Assembly (NCBI GenBank): GCA_963575745.1
Contig: CAUYUJ010009446.1
Coordinates: 1,058,740 to 1,122,739 of the forward strand
DNA: 64,000 nt
Direction of reading: 5' to 3'
From: Prorocentrum cordatum
Taxonomy: Eukaryota > Sar > Dinophyceae > Prorocentrales > Prorocentraceae
Position 1 is the first letter of the stretch. Each line of letters starts with the position of its first letter. Positions 62,381 through 64,000 of this stretch are shown here, in pieces. A program made the position numbers and the translations under genes. A model generated the notes under the pieces. It did no database searches. It was not told the DNA's origin and worked only from the letters and a program-made list of their open reading frames with translations.

Positions 62381-62835
62381 CAAGGAGGAGGAGAAGGAGG
62401 AGGAGGAAGAGGAGGAGGAGGAGGAGGAAGAGGAGGAGGAGGAGGAGGAGGAGGAGGGGAAAAAGGAGGAGGAGGAGGAAGAGGAAGGAGAGGAGGAGGA
62501 GGAGGAGGAGGAGGAGGAGGAGGAGGAGGAGGAGGAGGAGACAGAGGAGACAGAGGAGACAGAGGAGGAGGAGGAGGAGGAGGAGGAGGAGGAGGAGACA
62601 GAGGGCGAGGAGAGCAGGACGAGGCCGGAGGCCGGGGAGGCGAAGGAGGAGGAGGAGGAAGAGGAGGAGGAGGAGGAGGAGGAGAGGAGGAGGAGGAGGA
62701 GGAGGAGGAGGAGGAGGAGGAGGAGGAGGAGGAGGAGGGGGAGGAGGAGGAGGAGGAGGAGAGGAGGAGGAGGAGGAGGAGGAGGGGGGAGGAAACGGAG
62801 GAGGAGGAGGAGGGGGAGGAGGAGGCAGAGGCAGA
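62381..62835. repeat. Very long (GGA)n tract, ~450 bp
   Basis: Almost pure GGA/GAG triplets with a few ACAGA and GGGG breaks. The 435- and 467-residue minus-strand frames across it are Leu/Pro/Ser repeats. Confidence 0.95.
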
Positions 62836-62959
62836 GGGCGAGGAGGAGCCAGAAGAGGCAGGGGAGGTAGCCAGCGCGTGCGCGCCGCGCTCGCGCGTAG
62901 CGGGAGCGCGCGGCGGGCGCGCGCGGGCGCGGGCGGTCCGCCGGCGCGGCCCCGGGCCC

Positions 62960-63000
62960 CGCAGGAGCAGGAGCAGCGGGAACAGCAGGAGCAGGAGCAA

Positions 63001-63034
<34 letters not shown>

Positions 63035-63036
63035 GT
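62960..63036. repeat. (CAGGAG)n hexanucleotide repeat
   Basis: CAGGAG/CAAGAG units, about 12 copies. Confidence 0.9.
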
Positions 63037-63039
63037 GCA

Positions 63040-63240
63040 GGGGTGCGAGGTAGTCTGAGCACGAGTGAGTCTGAGTGCTGGTGGGTCTGTGTGTGAGTGA
63101 GTCCGAGCGAGAGTTGGTCTGGGCGCGGGTGCGTCTTTGAGCGAGTTTGAGTATGATCGAGTAGGCATGTGTGAGTCAGAGTGTGAGCGAGTCTGAGTAT
63201 GAGCGAGCTTGCATGTGATGGGTGAGTCTGAGCGAGGAAG
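63040..63240. repeat. GAGTATGAGCG-type degenerate repeat
   Basis: Same motif class as 15505-15660 (GAGTCTGAGTATGAGCGAG). Confidence 0.55.
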
Positions 63241-63384
63241 AGGTGCCGACGACGAAGTCCGAGTGCGCATGGGTGCGTCCGTTTGGGGAACACGGACGGA
63301 GGTGAATGAGTGAATGAGCGAGGGCCCCACAGGCCCAAATCTGGGAGGCGGAAGCACACAAACCGTCTCAGCCCCCCCCCACAA

Positions 63385-64000
63385 TATGAACGCGAATTCT
63401 GCCGTGTCCCCACCATGGGCAGCTCCGCCTGCTACATCACGGTGGGCATTGGACCACAAGAAGAGAAAAGTCTGGGGGGGCCAAAAACAGGCAAACCGCT
63501 TGAGACATCTCTTCGATCTGGCCGCGAACCCTGGATTGTCCCCACCCTTGCCTGCCTCCTTGGGCAAGCTGAAACCAGCGCCTCGTTTGAGATATCCTCA
63601 CCATCTGCCCCGAAAGCAGAGGATGTCACAATGCGGAACAAGCAAACCGCTTGAGATATCCTGACAATCTGGGCGCGAATTTTGGAGTGTCCCCGCACAC
63701 TGGCGCCAGTTTCAGGAGTGCTGGAGCCAGCGCCTCGCCAGAGAAACCTTCAGAATCAATTCCGAAGGCAAATGCAACGGTCCGAAATCGGGAAACCCGC
63801 CCCTGCCAGCCCCCCTTAGGAATGCTGAAACCAGCTCCGCCGGAGAAATCTCCAGAATCTGCTCCGAAAGCACAGGGTGCTGGGCACAGACCGCCTCAGA
63901 CATCCTCACAATCTGGGCACGAATCCTGGAGTGTCCCTGCCCCTGGCACCCCCTCCTTGGGGTGCCCACGTGCTACGCGCTACGCCTGCTATACCGCGGT
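63385..64000. repeat. Degenerate tandem repeat of ~120-150 bp
   Basis: Units share CCGCTTGAGATATCCTCACA, ATCTGGGCGCGAATCCTGGA, GTGTCCCCRCCC and GCTGAAACCAGCGCCTCG. About four copies are seen up to the window end. No gene. Confidence 0.65.

Noticed and set aside
62109-63567. Minus-strand ORFs of 435 and 467 residues
   Set aside because: They are mostly Pro/Ser/Leu runs translated from the (GGA)n tract; no domain and no codon bias.

Overview
The window is nuclear DNA of a large, repeat-rich eukaryotic genome, most likely a dinoflagellate. The evidence is a 22-base match (19 of 22) to the dinoflagellate spliced-leader exon placed 26 bases upstream of an ATG (44094-44115), very long triplet microsatellites, tandem arrays and higher-order repeats, several retroelement types, and no bacterial-style operons or ribosome binding sites. 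The assignment is an inference. I recognise no ordinary housekeeping gene; nearly all recognisable coding sequence belongs to mobile elements, most of them broken.

Region by region: 1-1.3 kb holds GC-rich minisatellites. 1.56-6.63 kb is a decayed retroelement in a (CAT)n microsatellite, flanked by two ~140 bp direct repeats. It encodes a GIY-YIG endonuclease domain upstream of a reverse transcriptase (RT), then a second, basic ORF. This is the layout of Penelope-like elements (PLEs) with an N-terminal endonuclease and is the most interesting object in the window. 6.8-7.9 kb is an unidentified broken coding region. 8.5-24.5 kb is almost all tandem repeats: purine/pyrimidine tracts, an 84-90 bp minisatellite, a ~384 bp higher-order repeat, a CATACATG tract and a ~2 kb GCAATGCC array. 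25.2-25.6 kb holds a broken C-terminal fragment of a LINE-type protein; a second relative lies at 61.8-62.2 kb. 26.5-28.2 kb looks like a small inverted-repeat element interrupted by a second one that carries an 11-unit, 74 bp array.

30.52-35.89 kb is a LINE (non-LTR retrotransposon) bounded by a perfect 18 bp target-site duplication. It has a 5'-truncated ORF1, an APE-type endonuclease, an RT and a C-terminal CCHC knuckle, with one stop and several frameshifts. 35.9-43 kb is satellite and GC-rich sequence. 44.14-44.73 kb is a small intact gene for a protein of three ~60-residue repeats, preceded by the relict spliced leader.

49.07-58.98 kb is a nearly complete, young Ty1/copia retrotransposon: 188 bp LTRs with one mismatch, a 5 bp target-site duplication, a primer binding site, and Gag-protease, integrase and RT-RNase H in three reading frames. 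Each frame step is -1 with a short overlap. 59.3-59.9 kb has two copies of a ~216 bp inverted-repeat element. The rest is (GGA)n tracts and short tandem arrays.

Together the window shows layered transposition: retroelements entering microsatellites, small inverted-repeat elements nested in one another, and one possible retroposed spliced-leader mRNA. All identifications come from reading motifs; no database search was run.
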